Below are positions 11,455-23,000 of a DNA stretch of 64,000 nt, piece after piece. The first letter of the stretch is position 1; every line of letters starts with the position of its first letter. A program made the position numbers and the translations under genes. Source of the DNA: Cyprinodon diabolis (taxonomy: Eukaryota > Chordata > Actinopteri > Cyprinodontiformes > Cyprinodontidae); NCBI GenBank assembly GCA_030533445.1, contig CM060078.1, positions 20,856,591 through 20,920,590 on the forward strand. The letters are read 5' to 3'. Below the pieces are notes generated by a model. It had not been told where the DNA came from. It saw nothing but the letters and a program-made list of their open reading frames with translations, and made no database searches.

Positions 11455-12039
11455 TCTTTACCAGCTTCAGCCCTTTTGGGAAGACGTTCCACGAGGTTGA
11501 GGTGTGTGTTTATGGGAATTGCAACAATCTTCTAAAGACATCATTTTTTTCTTTTTTGGGTAAAGTCGAGGAGTCTTTGCAGGCCAGTGAAGTTATTATC
11601 CTCACTTATTCATGTCTTTGTTGACTTCTGTGTTTCCACTAATGTGTGTTCAGGACCCTTATCCTTTTGGAACAATAAATTGTAATACATTTAAGATTCT
11701 AGGTTTAACTTTTGAGGGAATCCCTCCAGTTTGTGAAACACACCAACAATGGCAGCACAATCGAACACAACTGTTTTTCTTCATCCTTTTTCGCTTAACC
11801 AGGAGACTAGTTCCTGTCAGTGTTAAGGAACTGGAAATGCGGATGACTCAAACTAACCAGGGTAGGGGATTTTTATTTTATGGACCTGGATTATCCACTT
11901 CTGCTCAGCACAATGCTGGAACCTCCAAGCTTGATAGTTGTATGCGTCAGCCTATTTTACTTCTGTTTGTTTCTATTTAATGTCATTTTTACTTCACTTT
12001 ATTCAATGATCATATTTCCTGTCACTGAGCCCAAATATA
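11455..12039 (-). mobile_element. Degenerate Tc1-like transposase remnant
   Basis: The + strand carries phrases that I recognise as the antisense of a common fish transposase (gggaagacgttccacgaggt, tgtttatgggaatt, gcaggccagtgaagtt, ttcatgtcttt, ggaactgg), heavily mutated. It has no open frame. The intact element at 12040 interrupts or abuts it. A second remnant lies on the far side at about 13870-14090. Confidence 0.45.
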
Positions 12040-13667
12040 CAGTTGTGTTCGAAATAATAGCAGTGCCTCAACAGCAGCAAGAAAATCACTTGTTTTATTA
12101 ACATTTCAAACTCTATACACCAGATAAGTTTCTGGGGGGTAAAATAAAGGTATAGAAAACCAACAAACCCAACAGGACAGCCATGCATACTGTGGATTCT
12201 GTGAAATTGAATGATTAACTGAAAAGGGTGTGTTAAAAAAAATAGCAGTGGTGAGTTCAATTAGAGAGGGCATCAATTAGGGAGGGTATTCTGGGAAAAA
12301 AGGGTGTTAACAGGTGATCCGTATTTAAGGATCAAGACAACTGGCATGCTGGCTGTGCATTTGTCCTGAAAAAACAAGGAAAATGGGTCGTTCAAGACAC
12401 TGTTCTGAAGATGAGCGTTTCCTAATAAAAAAATTGATTAAAGAAGGGAAAACATACAAAGAGGTGCAGAAAATCATTGGCTGTTCAGCTAAAATGATCT
12501 CAAATGCCCTGAAATGGGAGCAAAAAACTGAAAAACGAGGAAGAAAAAGAAAGACAACCCCTCGAATGGACAGAAGAATAGCCAAACTGGCGAAGACTCA
12601 GCCAATGATGGGATCCAAGAGGATCAAGCAAGACCTTCAGTTGACAGTGAGTACTGTGACAATCAGAAGACGTCTTACTGAGGTTAACCTTCCAGCAAGA
12701 AGCCCCCGCAAAGTCCCACTGCTGAGAAAAAGACATGTGCAGAAGCGTTTACAATTTGCCAAAGAGCACATTGACTGGCCTGAAAAGAAATGGCATAATA
12801 TCTTGTGGACAGATGAAAGCAAGATTGTTCTTTTTGGGTCTAAGGGTCACAGGCAGTATGTCAGACGCCCTGCAAACACAGAATTCAAGCCACAGTACTC
12901 ACTGAAGACCATTAAGCACGGTGGTGCAAGCATCATGATATGGGGATGTTTTTCATACTATGGTGTTGGTCCGATTCACCGCATACAAGGGATCATGGAT
13001 CAGTTCCAGTACATCAGGATCCTGGAAGAGGTCATGCTGCCATATGCTGAGGAGGAAATGCCTTTGAGGTGGACCTTTCAACAGGATAATGACCCCAAAC
13101 ACACCAGCAAGCGAGCAAAAGCATGGTTCCAGATGAACAAGATTCAACTGATGGAGTGGCCAGCACAATCCCCGGACCTTAATCCCATTGAAAACTTGTG
13201 GGCTGACATAAAAAGTGCAGTGCATGAGGCAAAACCAAGAAACGCTGAGGAATTGTGGAATACAGTGCAATTATCCTGGGCTGCAATACCTGTGGAACGA
13301 TGCCAGAAGTTGGTTGACTCCATGCACCACAGATGTGAAGCAGTCATCAGAAACCGTGGTTTTGCAACAAAATATTAGTTTAGGATACTCAGCTAGGTTC
13401 ACTTATCAAGAATTTCTTTGTTTGTACAGTACATTTTTGAGTTTCCAAGGAAAGATGGCAACACTGCTATTCTTTTGAACATGCCATTTCTTACTTTATT
13501 TGAAATATTATTATTTAAGTTTTGATGACTTTGCGCAATTGTTTTGCTTTGGAATAGAATGTACTGTGTCCCCAATGTATCTGTGTTCATTAAAGTACAA
13601 TTTCTTTGAAGAATTTTGACATTTACTCATTTTTCTAAAGGCACTGCTATTATTTCGAACACAACTG
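12040..13667 (+). mobile_element. Intact-looking Tc1-type transposon with IR/DR ends
   Basis: A 1628-bp element flanked by TA on each side. The terminal inverted repeats match perfectly over 29 nt: they begin CAGTTGTGTTCGAAATAATA and continue GCAGTGCCT. An inner repeat of the core ATAGCAGTG occurs about 200 bp inside each end (about 12241-12252, and inverted at about 13460-13475). This is the two-repeat-per-end (IR/DR) layout known from Sleeping Beauty-type elements. It carries one complete transposase gene. The perfect TIRs and the intact ORF suggest a recent arrival. Confidence 0.93.
12383..13378 (+). CDS. Tc1-family DD34E transposase, full length
   Basis: 331 codons, ATG 12383 to TAG 13376-13378, with no stop or frameshift. 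The N-terminal part (about 1-110) is a helix-turn-helix region ([17 protein letters not shown]) followed by a basic linker (KRGRKRK) and a second HTH region. The catalytic domain has D144 in WTDESK, D235 in FQQDNDPKH and E270 in [11 protein letters not shown], with exactly 34 residues between the last two, which is the Tc1 DD34E signature. The length is normal for the family (about 340). It would cut and paste the element at TA dinucleotides. The start is the first ATG after a 340-bp leader, and all catalytic residues are present. I cannot tell whether it is expressed. Confidence 0.93.
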   Translation: MGRSRHCSEDERFLIKKLIKEGKTYKEVQKIIGCSAKMISNALKWEQKTEKRGRKRKTTPRMDRRIAKLAKTQPMMGSKRIKQDLQLTVSTVTIRRRLTEVNLPARSPRKVPLLRKRHVQKRLQFAKEHIDWPEKKWHNILWTDESKIVLFGSKGHRQYVRRPANTEFKPQYSLKTIKHGGASIMIWGCFSYYGVGPIHRIQGIMDQFQYIRILEEVMLPYAEEEMPLRWTFQQDNDPKHTSKRAKAWFQMNKIQLMEWPAQSPDLNPIENLWADIKSAVHEAKPRNAEELWNTVQLSWAAIPVERCQKLVDSMHHRCEAVIRNRGFATKY

Positions 13668-13859
13668 TATATATTTCCGTTTGTTTTCCTATAAAGCTTT
13701 TCTGGAGGAGGCATTAATCAGTCGTCTACAAAGTCCAATCGGGTTTGAAGGTGTCTGCTCTTGTTTGGTGCCATCTGACTAATTTATGAAAAACTCACTT
13801 CACCGACATTACAGTTCAGCATCCTCCAATTTATAGCCATTTCCTGTCTATTCAGGTTG

Positions 13860-14100
13860 ACAGTTTGGATCAGATTTAGAGATAATTCTGTGTTTCAACA
13901 GGGCAATGACTCACCAATACATCACAAATGGCTTTGGATGGATAGTTAGGCTTTTACAATCCAATTGAATGGTTGTAGACTGTTCTTTGAAGCCAGTTCC
14001 ATCTGAAGGGATTCAAATGTACCTGTTCTGCCAAGAAAAGAGGTCAGTTACCTGCAATGGGCCATATGCGTGTTGTTGGCTATATAAAGAAAAGGTTAAA
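13860..14100 (+). pseudogene. Fossil Tc1-like transposase fragment
   Basis: Reads FQQGNDSPIHH at about 13895, a decayed version of the Tc1 [10 protein letters not shown] motif. About 60 bp later, aatccaattgaatggttgta is a decayed (L)NPIEWL motif. The second catalytic Asp is Gly and stops interrupt the frame. Non-functional. Confidence 0.5.
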
Positions 14101-14117
14101 GGTAACAATCTTTCATT

Positions 14118-14705
14118 TCTGGGTGGATCATCAAAATAAGTGGTCCTCCTAATTGTTAATCATTCTGGTGATATGTTTAGGTAAGGCCGTCCTACATGCT
14201 CGTCCCCATCTTTTTTTGTTCATGCACACTTTTCAGGCGTATATATGTGTTGGGCTATGGTTTCAGACAGACATTGATGCTCACCTTTTTCACCGAGGTT
14301 CTTTGAAAATGGCCAAGGATTGTAAGCGAAAAAGTGTCTACGAAGTACACACGAAGAAAAAAAAGGCCTCAGATGAGGCATACTTTGCACGGAGAGCTCT
14401 CCTTGCAAAGCATTATGGGATTTGCTATCACAGCGGCCCGTTGTCGCTACACGACAGCAGCGACTAATAACAAAGATGGCACAGACACTGCACGTTTGAG
14501 ATGTGGGACAAACTGGGAGCAAAAAGTAGTGATAATCTGTCCAAACGGACAGCTAACTTCACTATAAAGTCCAATATATAGTCCCAGCTCTCTATAGTGA
14601 TTGAGGGATCTAGGGGTTAGGGTGGATTTTCAGGTACAGTAAGCTTGTATAACCTATAAGAACAGCAGCTTTTAAACATAGCATGCATGAGGTGAAATGG
14701 GCATG
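14118..14705. mobile_element. MITE-1 copy A, interrupted
   Basis: 14118-14213 (gtggatcatcaaaataagtg, then gatatgttta and gctcgtcccca) and 14637-14705 (taagcttgtat, then agcagcttttaaaca and gcatgcatgagg) are the left-middle and right-middle parts of the repeat found complete at 21541-21917. About 420 bp of other sequence (14214-14636) separates them. That insert includes a 52-codon open frame from ATG 14310 (MAKDCKRKSVYEVHTKKKKA), which I do not recognise. The right end is lost at the LINE fragment. Confidence 0.6.
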
Positions 14706-14724
14706 CTACCCCCCCTTTTTGCTT

Positions 14725-14994
14725 CCAGCTCAGGTATGGCCTGGGAGTTTGAGGGTTCTGCACAGTATCTTTGCTGTTCCTAGAACTGCACTCTTCTGGA
14801 CCGAGATATCTGATGTATTTATGGGGGTTACTGCCCCGAGTGCCCCAATGACTTTGTCCAGCTCTTCTCTGAGCCCCTGGTATTTCTCTTTCAAGTTCCT
14901 TTTTCCTGAAGTTGCAGTCACTTGGTGTTGCTATGTCAACCACAATGACTTTCCTCTGCTTTTTGTCTACCACCACAATGTCCGGTTGTTTTGC

Positions 14995-15000
<6 letters not shown>
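14725..15000 (-). pseudogene. Non-LTR retrotransposon 3' coding fragment (restriction-like endonuclease type)
   Basis: The - strand reads KQPDIVVVDKKQRKVIVVD, then IATPSDCNFRKKE. After a frameshift it continues KEKYQGLREELDKVIGALGA and then SVQKSAVLGTAKIL and RTLKLPG. These phrases occur at the C-terminus of reverse-transcriptase proteins of fish non-LTR elements. The PD...(V)VD pattern is consistent with a PD-(D/E)XK restriction-like endonuclease domain. Only the C-terminal part is present and it is frameshifted, so it is a dead fragment. Its truncated 5' side adjoins the (AT)n tract at 15000. Confidence 0.6.

Positions 15001-15047
<47 letters not shown>
15000..15047. repeat. (TA)n microsatellite
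   Basis: About 24 uninterrupted TA units directly at the truncated edge of the non-LTR fragment. Confidence 0.95.
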
Positions 15048-15050
<3 letters not shown>

Positions 15051-16108
15051 ACCTCATATGATTTCAGAAAACAAACAACTTCAACAGTTCTTGCTTTTAA
15101 AATATAGAATTAACTTTTATTTATCCCTGGAAAAATATGGCTTCCATTATTCATTCAAAGTCAAACATTAATGGCATCCTTGGCCATGGTAGCTGTATAT
15201 AAAACATTATCTCTATAAAATATTTTTTCTTTTGTTTCACAATTCTAAAAAAAAAAAAAAAACAATCAACAGGAACCAAAGAAATATCTTTTTCTCTGGA
15301 GAAAAAAAGATATCTTTTAAATGTCTAATTTACACTTTAGTTTACTAAGCTTAAAAAGTCTTAAAATAAAACCCTGATTAGGAAATCCCTTATTTCAAGA
15401 AACTGGCGGGTAATCAAAGCTCAAGTGCTTAAACAAGATTGGAAACACACTACCCAAAAATACAACAAAACAAGCATTTACAGTTACAGCTCCCTCATGA
15501 CTGAGTTCATTACATGAACCAGATGCTGCTGGCTCACAATTAACCCTGCTCTAATTTAGGCACAATTACCTTGTGCAACTCTGAAGCTCTGCTTTTTATG
15601 TTTACACATTCTGCCTGCAAGACTCCTTTACAAATCGGTGTCGAAATCAAGATTTAATGCACAGCAGACCGTATCGGGCCTGTCTGTCTGTAAAGCCTTT
15701 TTCGGCAGGTAATCAAGCTGATGGGCTGCAGGAGCATTACAGGAAATAACAGGAGGCGGGGGCAAAAAGCATGCTTGATTTATAAATACTGTAAGCAATA
15801 TTTCCAACTGTCCCATTCATAAATTGCTGGACAGTTTGAAGAGGAAATGTAGCAGCTAGATGTACCAACTTCATATGAAAATCTAAGATTTTTGACTTTT
15901 AAGGTTCTTTTTCTTCCCTTTTAAAGTTATGTTTCATATACCTGACTGTACAAGTGAATCTCAATGAAGGAGAATACAATTAAAGTTAAAAAACAATATT
16001 GTGGATTTGATTAAAATTGTTTTAATTTAAATATATATTATATATATTATATTATATCTTATCAATTCTAATAAAACAAAAAACTCACATTTTATATTGA
16101 TTCATCTA
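15048..16108. other. Intergenic spacer
   Basis: AT-rich spacer between the transposon cluster and the pogo-like MITE. I see no coding or RNA feature. Confidence 0.5.
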
Positions 16109-16654
16109 CCGTATTTTCTGGATTATAAATCGCTCCGGATTACATGTCGCAACAATCAAAATGCATACAGTAGGTCGTATTTTAGGGGGAAATTTATTTG
16201 ATTAAATCCAACACCCAGAACAGACATGCCATTTTGAAAGGGAATTTAAAATAAAAATAGAATAGAGGCAACAACCGGCTTAATAATTGTACAGTAAGCT
16301 AACGTTATCCTCTGTGTCCCTTTTAAACAACTCCACCAACTCCAAATTTTCTTTCTGCAGCTCGATAACTGTTTTCGGACGCATATTTTTTTACTTGCAG
16401 CTTGTAATTTGCAGGATAGGATTTTCTTTTAAGTGCCATTTTTGTTAAGCCTTTCTCAGTTGTTTTCATAAGTTAACAGCAATGTTGAAATTATCATAAC
16501 ATGCCTAGAGCACCCTCTTGCGTTTTGGTGTGAAAATAACGGGAAATTATATAATAATGTTTTAATAATTTCACGCATAACTCCCTCTAGAGTATAAGTC
16601 GCACCCCAGTCAAAACTATGAAAAAAACGGTGACTTATAATCCGGAAAATACGG
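16109..16654. mobile_element. MITE with pogo/Tigger-like TIRs
   Basis: A 546-bp element flanked by TA. The left end CCGTATTTTCTGGATTATAA and the right end (inverse of ttataatccggaaaatacgg) form TIRs of about 20-25 bp, with ATAAGTCGC-type sequence just inside. This terminus is a common fish type related to that of the larger element at 37499-38991. There is no transposase, so it is non-autonomous. Confidence 0.8.
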
Positions 16655-17480
16655 TACAATAAAGCTTAATTGATTTCTGTTATTCTTAATTATGTCAGCA
16701 GTTGGAGTTTGATGTCCTCTAGAGTACATAACACTTGACTGTTGACATTATAGACCATCTTTTATTGATAACACGGCTAATTTGTTTGAAAACTGCCTTC
16801 AAAAAAAGGGTATTAAAGTCCCCTCTGCACATTTTTTTCTGTATTTTTTTCCTTCCACTTAACTTTCCATTAATATGCTTGAAGACAACCAGCTTCTTTT
16901 TGGAATACACTCCTTGTGGACACATCAGTGACTGCTAACATGACCTTTGTCCAGAAAACAGTCTTTCCAGCGATCCTGTAGGCCAGGTGTTTGGTGTTGG
17001 AGGAAGATTTTAGCCTACAGATTTTATAAAGCTCACTTTATTAAAAAAAACAACTCGTATTTCACACACTGTGAGCCATACTCATTAAAATTAATTGAAA
17101 TAAATGGTTGAAATGTCAGTGTGTATGTGTAAACAATCTATATAATGAGTTTTACTTTTTAAAGGGAATTACTGAAATAAATTATGTTTGCAGTGATATT
17201 CTAAATTATTGAGATGCATCTTCATTTGTTAGTTTCTAATTTTTTTTTTCCTGAAAAGCACAACGATTCTTCCTAAAATCCCTTTTCCCATAATAATTTT
17301 TCATCAAACCATGAGAACCTGTTTACGACTTCCCCACTCGACTCTCATTTTCCAACATCAATCCATTTCATGCCTTCAAGGCCCAGTTAGACATTTACTC
17401 TCCCTTAAACTGATTTTTCTCTTCATCTATTTTTCTCTCTCTCCACCCGACTCTCGTCCTTCATCGCCCTTCCAGCAGCT
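16655..17480. other. Spacer and gsap 3' UTR
   Basis: No gene is recognised. The part next to 17481 is presumably the gsap 3' UTR (- strand). Inverse AATAAA candidates (tttatt) occur at several places, for example at about 16759 and 17038, but none can be chosen with confidence. Confidence 0.4.
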
Positions 17481-19955
17481 TCATTTTTCCTGGAAGCCCA
17501 GCTGGATCAGCGTCTGCATCAGAGCAGAGTCCTCCACAAACCTGGCGTCCACATTTTCATTCTCCTCAAAAGGGTTCAGAGCTGTTCAAGAAAAGAACAC
17601 CTTAACTTCCTGCTCCTCTGTTTTGAAAAATTCTTTAAAGACCTTTCCAGCAGGATATACAGGTATACTTTACCTTGTGACTCGATATCTGAGAGCATTT
17701 TAGCCAGATAGGTTAGAGGCAGAAACTCTGGTTTGAAGCCAGGTTTGTCTCTCCAAGTGAATGCAAATCCCTAAGGGGGAAAAATAATTTATAAAAGTAA
17801 AATATCTGTTTTGTAAGGTACACATTAAGACTTCTCTATAGCAACACCCGAGAGAAGTCATAACTCATCTTACAGCTAAAGCTGGCTGAAAGTTTAGTCT
17901 TTAGAAGCTATATACCCCTGATATATCAGTATTATTTATTTTCTAGGTTTCTTTTCTGCAGGAAATATATGCAGCCTCTGTTGGAAACTCTACTGTTACC
18001 TTATTCTTGTTGTGTTTCTCCAGCAGCATCTTGACATAATCTCTTGAGATTGAGGCTGAGCTGACAGGATGATCCCACATATGGTATATCTTCTGCTCCA
18101 TAGGCTACACACACAGACAAAAAAAATACTTTACATTTTAGGCATGTAGCTCATACTTTCACCAGTAATAGGGAGTGAAAAAAAGATTTCCCCAAGGCTG
18201 TGAACAGCTGTCCCTTTCTATTTGAGCAAATGGAAGGCAACAGTGTTATCGAAGGGGGGACTGCTAATGAGGGGTCTTGGGGAAATTGTTCTATTTTTGG
18301 AGACACCAAAAAAGCACAACAGTCATAAATCAAAAAGACAAAATAGGGAGGATACAGTAGGATGACATGCTTATTTTTTTCTTTTCAAAATGCAAGAAAA
18401 GATGATGGTTAAAAAGCTGCTCAATCACATCAAATGGATTAGTTTTGGCATTTTACCTCATCGTGTTTTTTTGGTCCCAGATTTGACATTTTTAGTAGCT
18501 CTCAGCATTTGATGTAATCGTAAATTGTGTATAAATGTAGCATGACAAAATCATTCAGTCGGTTGCATTGTTTACCTTTAAAGCGTTTGTGTTAAAAATA
18601 TTCTTTTTTCTATTAATGAGCTCTAGATTGTAACTGGTCTTAATTAGCTTAAGAAAACCTTTTTATTGGGATGTGCTCTGAGGTATTAAAGGGATTTTGC
18701 TGGTTTACTCATGAGTAAACAAATCCTTTTTAGAGATATAGTTACTATTGCAAGACAAAATTGAAACTCTTAGTTCCACAGGTTTCTCGCTTGTCATTGA
18801 CTTTGTATTTCAATGTTTGCAATTTATTCTTTTACTTTGATTATTCAGATTTATCTTCCAAGAAACACCAGAAAATGAATCAGTCAAATATCTCCAACTG
18901 AGCACCTCTGTCTTGATCCTTAAAGATTTAAAATAAGGTATGCTTAATGAATAAGGCAACTTTTTCTCTTTCCTTTTTTATTTCTTTTTGCACATGCATT
19001 AGTTGGGCATGCTACCACTGAGCTAAAAAGATTACTGCACAAATTTTAAGAGTTAAAAAATCCATTGAAATGAAAGGATCTTGTGTGATACTTGCAGTCT
19101 AAGAATTGTCGTAAAAGGAAGATAAGGTTCTAAGTCATGATGTTGGAGCTAATTATAAGAATAATTATTTAATTGATAACTATGGTTATACTAGTTTATA
19201 TTTTTAGAGCATTTATTATAGGCCGACTATCTCAAAGTGCTACAAACAAAAGTAAAAAAAAAAATGATGCAAAAAAAACTTAAAACATGAGAAAGTTTCA
19301 TCATTTATTTTGTTTTGCTGATGAATTTCAGCCAGCCTATAGACAATTTGCTTGAATTTTATTCTATTGTTAATCCAAAATATTATTACATGCTCTCCGA
19401 ATATCTCTCCATTAGCTGTCCTTGTACCATTGTTTCCTTGGTGATCATTATGGCCACAGCGATTTTTTTATGTAACTTTTGCGCCTGACATTCAGAAGTG
19501 CCGAAAAAAAACACAAACTCTGCAGCTGCATTGAGCTTCAGATCTGGAAAATTACTTTATAGGTGGTATATTTTTGCATTTGCAAGGCACACAGAAAAAA
19601 GTTTGCATGCATTCATGGCTGTTCAAACACAAATCACTTTGTCTTTTTTACAGCGCTTTGAAGCCACACAAACCCTCTTAAGCTCAGGCCCTAAGTGTTA
19701 ATACTTAGTCTTTTCCTATTGGAAGTTTTTTTTGTAGTACCTTTTTAGTACTATCTGTAGTGGTTGGGTAATTGAAATATAAAACTTGCTGACTTTGTGC
19801 ATCAGTCCACACAAAAACTCCTCTCCTTTACACTGCTGAAAACCAAAACAGCACCACCCCCTTAAAACCCCAGAACCTTTTCACCACATCTTCCTGTTTA
19901 GAAACACCAAATAAATTTCACCTGACTTTAAATGCCATTTTTTACTTAAAAAACA

Positions 19956-20032
<77 letters not shown>

Positions 20033-23000
20033 ACTTAATGCGAAAGAATTGGTGACGGTTTCACTTGCTCTTAGGATGTGCGGTTTGATTGACAGCAAAG
20101 GCAGCAGCAAATATAAAAGCTTTCACCAGTGTCCTTGAAGTTACAGGGTTTACTCCACATTTTAGTGAAAGTCTCTAAAAGCAAATCCAAACAAGGATTC
20201 ATCGTCTCAGCTTGTTCCAAGAGGTAGAAAAATGGGATAAAAATGTTGTCCTGCACAAACAGGTGATGCTAATAATCTCAGTAGCAAAATATTGAGCAGC
20301 TCCACAACAAAAGGCTGTGTCCACTCCAACCTGACTATGAATGCAAATGCATTCAGAGTGCATCTACAACCTTTTGTTTCAACTACTACACTAATGCCAT
20401 TCATTTCATGCCACACGAGGGAAATACCTCACATGGCCTATGTGAAAAATCTAAAGCACCTCTTCCTGAAGGCTCCAATTTTTTGTCTTTTCTAAGACTT
20501 TTCATGCCACTATTTATATTTAAGCAGTTCCAAAGAATCAACTGTGGTTAAAAACATTTGTATTAATAGTTTAAGAGTGAGATATAAAGTAAGGAAAAAA
20601 ATATCCCCCTTTCTTTCTCTTGCCAACCAAACTCACCCTGCAGAAGTCTAGCAGACAGGAAGGGGACCAGAGATGCAAAACAATCAACATTCCACTGATC
20701 ACGTTGGGGATGAAACACACATGCGCAAGCACACATGGAAGTTACATAAGAAGCTGAATACCTAGAGCCACCTCTAAATATACTCCTTTCTAAACTAATC
20801 AAAATTTGGCCAAGCAGCAATACCTCTGGTAGTCTCTTAAGGATGCTGAACTTCAGTCGCTCATTGGCTTCACTGTTGTCCAAATCTGCAAAAAAAAAAA
20901 AAGAAGGTGAAAGATGACAATTTTGTAAAGTATTGAATTAGCATGCAACATCTAATTGAGATGCAAAATCTGAGGAGGAAAGGAGAAGAACAAAAAATTA
21001 AACACCAAATGGAATACAACACAACTTAATACCAGTACAAGGTAGAATTCTTCAAAATTCCGAGTTTATTTTGAGGGCAGTTTTTAGACAATATAAAAGG
21101 CTTTGGAAGCTATCAAGTGTCAAACATACCCCCATATGCAAGAGCAAGGCGGTAAAAAAGGCTGTTTCCAGAGCAATGCCGTATCAGAGAGCCACCATGC
21201 AAATCTGTCTCCAGTTTTTTTTTTTCTTTTACCAGAAGAAAGAAGTCATGCTTGTAAATAATACAACTACATTCTGTCACAATTTAAACTCCTATGGGAT
21301 AGGGACAGAAAAAGAGCTCTTCAAAAAAATCTCACTGATGATCTAATTTGGATTTTGCTGGTTTTCTATGCAAACAAAAGCAAAAATGGACCAAATTGTA
21401 CCAGGACTGCATTTCTAATCTAGCTACATACGTTTCTAGGTCAGAGGTCTGATGTTGGTGTCCAGGTACACATCTAATAACTGCATTCCAGATGTTACAA
21501 CATAATATATGAATCCTCATAGTACAGTCGATGGCCTCTCTTAAAGGTATAGTGAAGGATGTTCTTGTTTTGGGTTCGATCATCAAAATAAGAGGTCCTC
21601 CTTATTGTCAATCATTCTAGTGATATGTTTACATAAGGCTGCCATACATGCTCGTCCCCATTTTAAGTTACGGGTGATGAGTCTGATATAGTGGAAAAAT
21701 TGCAAATCTTCTTTTGCAAAGTAAGCTTGTATAAGCCATGCAAACAGTAAGTTCTTAAAGAGCTTGCACGAGGAGTAATAGGCTCATGCATGCTCTTGCA
21801 TGCTTTTAATAGGTGTTCCCTCTCGGGAGCGGGTACAGGGTTGTGCATGTGCATTTAATTTAAGTTGAGATGGTGGGTCTTTTTTTTTTCCATGAAAATC
21901 CTCCACTATACCTTTAACACAAGAACAAAAGTAATAAATCAATTTCCCAGTTTTCTCCACAGCTTGTTATGGGAAAAATGTTGCTACTTTAAACATGGCA
22001 TGAGCATATGAATTCCTTTTTATTGCTGGTGCCTTCTGTCCAGACTAATTTAGAAAGCAATAACAAAATAGGGGGCTAATATAAATCCTTGAGGAACACC
22101 CATACATGTGTGTGGTGCTGATGTATTTCCTGCTGTTGTGAATATGTTCTCCGATAAATATTTAAAGACATCAATTTATCTGAGGTGAAGCCAGCACTGC
22201 CTGTCTCTGGCTGTGATTAAATGTTTAAGAAACAGCAGTAACTTTTTCACATATCCCCCAACTTCAGACAACTCTGGCACGAGGGCACTATTAATGACTT
22301 TCTCTTCTGCATTTCTCTCTAAAATAATTCTTCTAAAGACTTGCATTACAAAAAACGCATCAGAAAAATCATTTAAATACCAAACCGGCGGCTTATCTTC
22401 AGCATGTTGGCAACTGCATCTTTTGTTTCATCTTGTTAATTATATAAAATGTGGGTGAAAAAATGATGTAGTCTGAGGTCAGAACCCAGCCCAAAGGAAA
22501 ACCCGTCCTCTGGAGAGAGGGTTCAGCTGTAATTAGAAGCAGATTTTCAACACCTGAGAAGCCAATTACAATAAATGAAGCACACTGCGTGTTGAACAGC
22601 GACCCGAATATCTGATTCATCCCCAAGGAGAGAAGCGCAGACCCCCAATCACTACACAATCTTTAAGTATCAATTTCTATCCTTTTTGAAGTTTAAAACC
22701 GTTCAGGTTACACAGTCACAGCATCACTGTTCTAGTTTTATTATTAACAAAAGAAACATTTTTTCCAGGAAGGAAGGATCTGACAAAGTTTCATTTGATT
22801 TGATTTAGGATTCGAATTGCTAAATAGAACCTGTCTTACTACATGAAGTAGGCTAAATAGCAAACAGCAGCACATTAAAGCTGGAGCTAAATTAAAGAAC
22901 AAAGAAAATATAAGTTTTTTTATGTCCAGTGTCAGCTAATAGGGGAATCTTTGCATAATGAGCACAACACTGAGAAATAGAACAAATCAATCACAGTGTT

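Noticed and set aside
11612..11980. 122-codon frame on the + strand.
   Set aside because: It is the antisense of a decayed transposase and resembles no protein.
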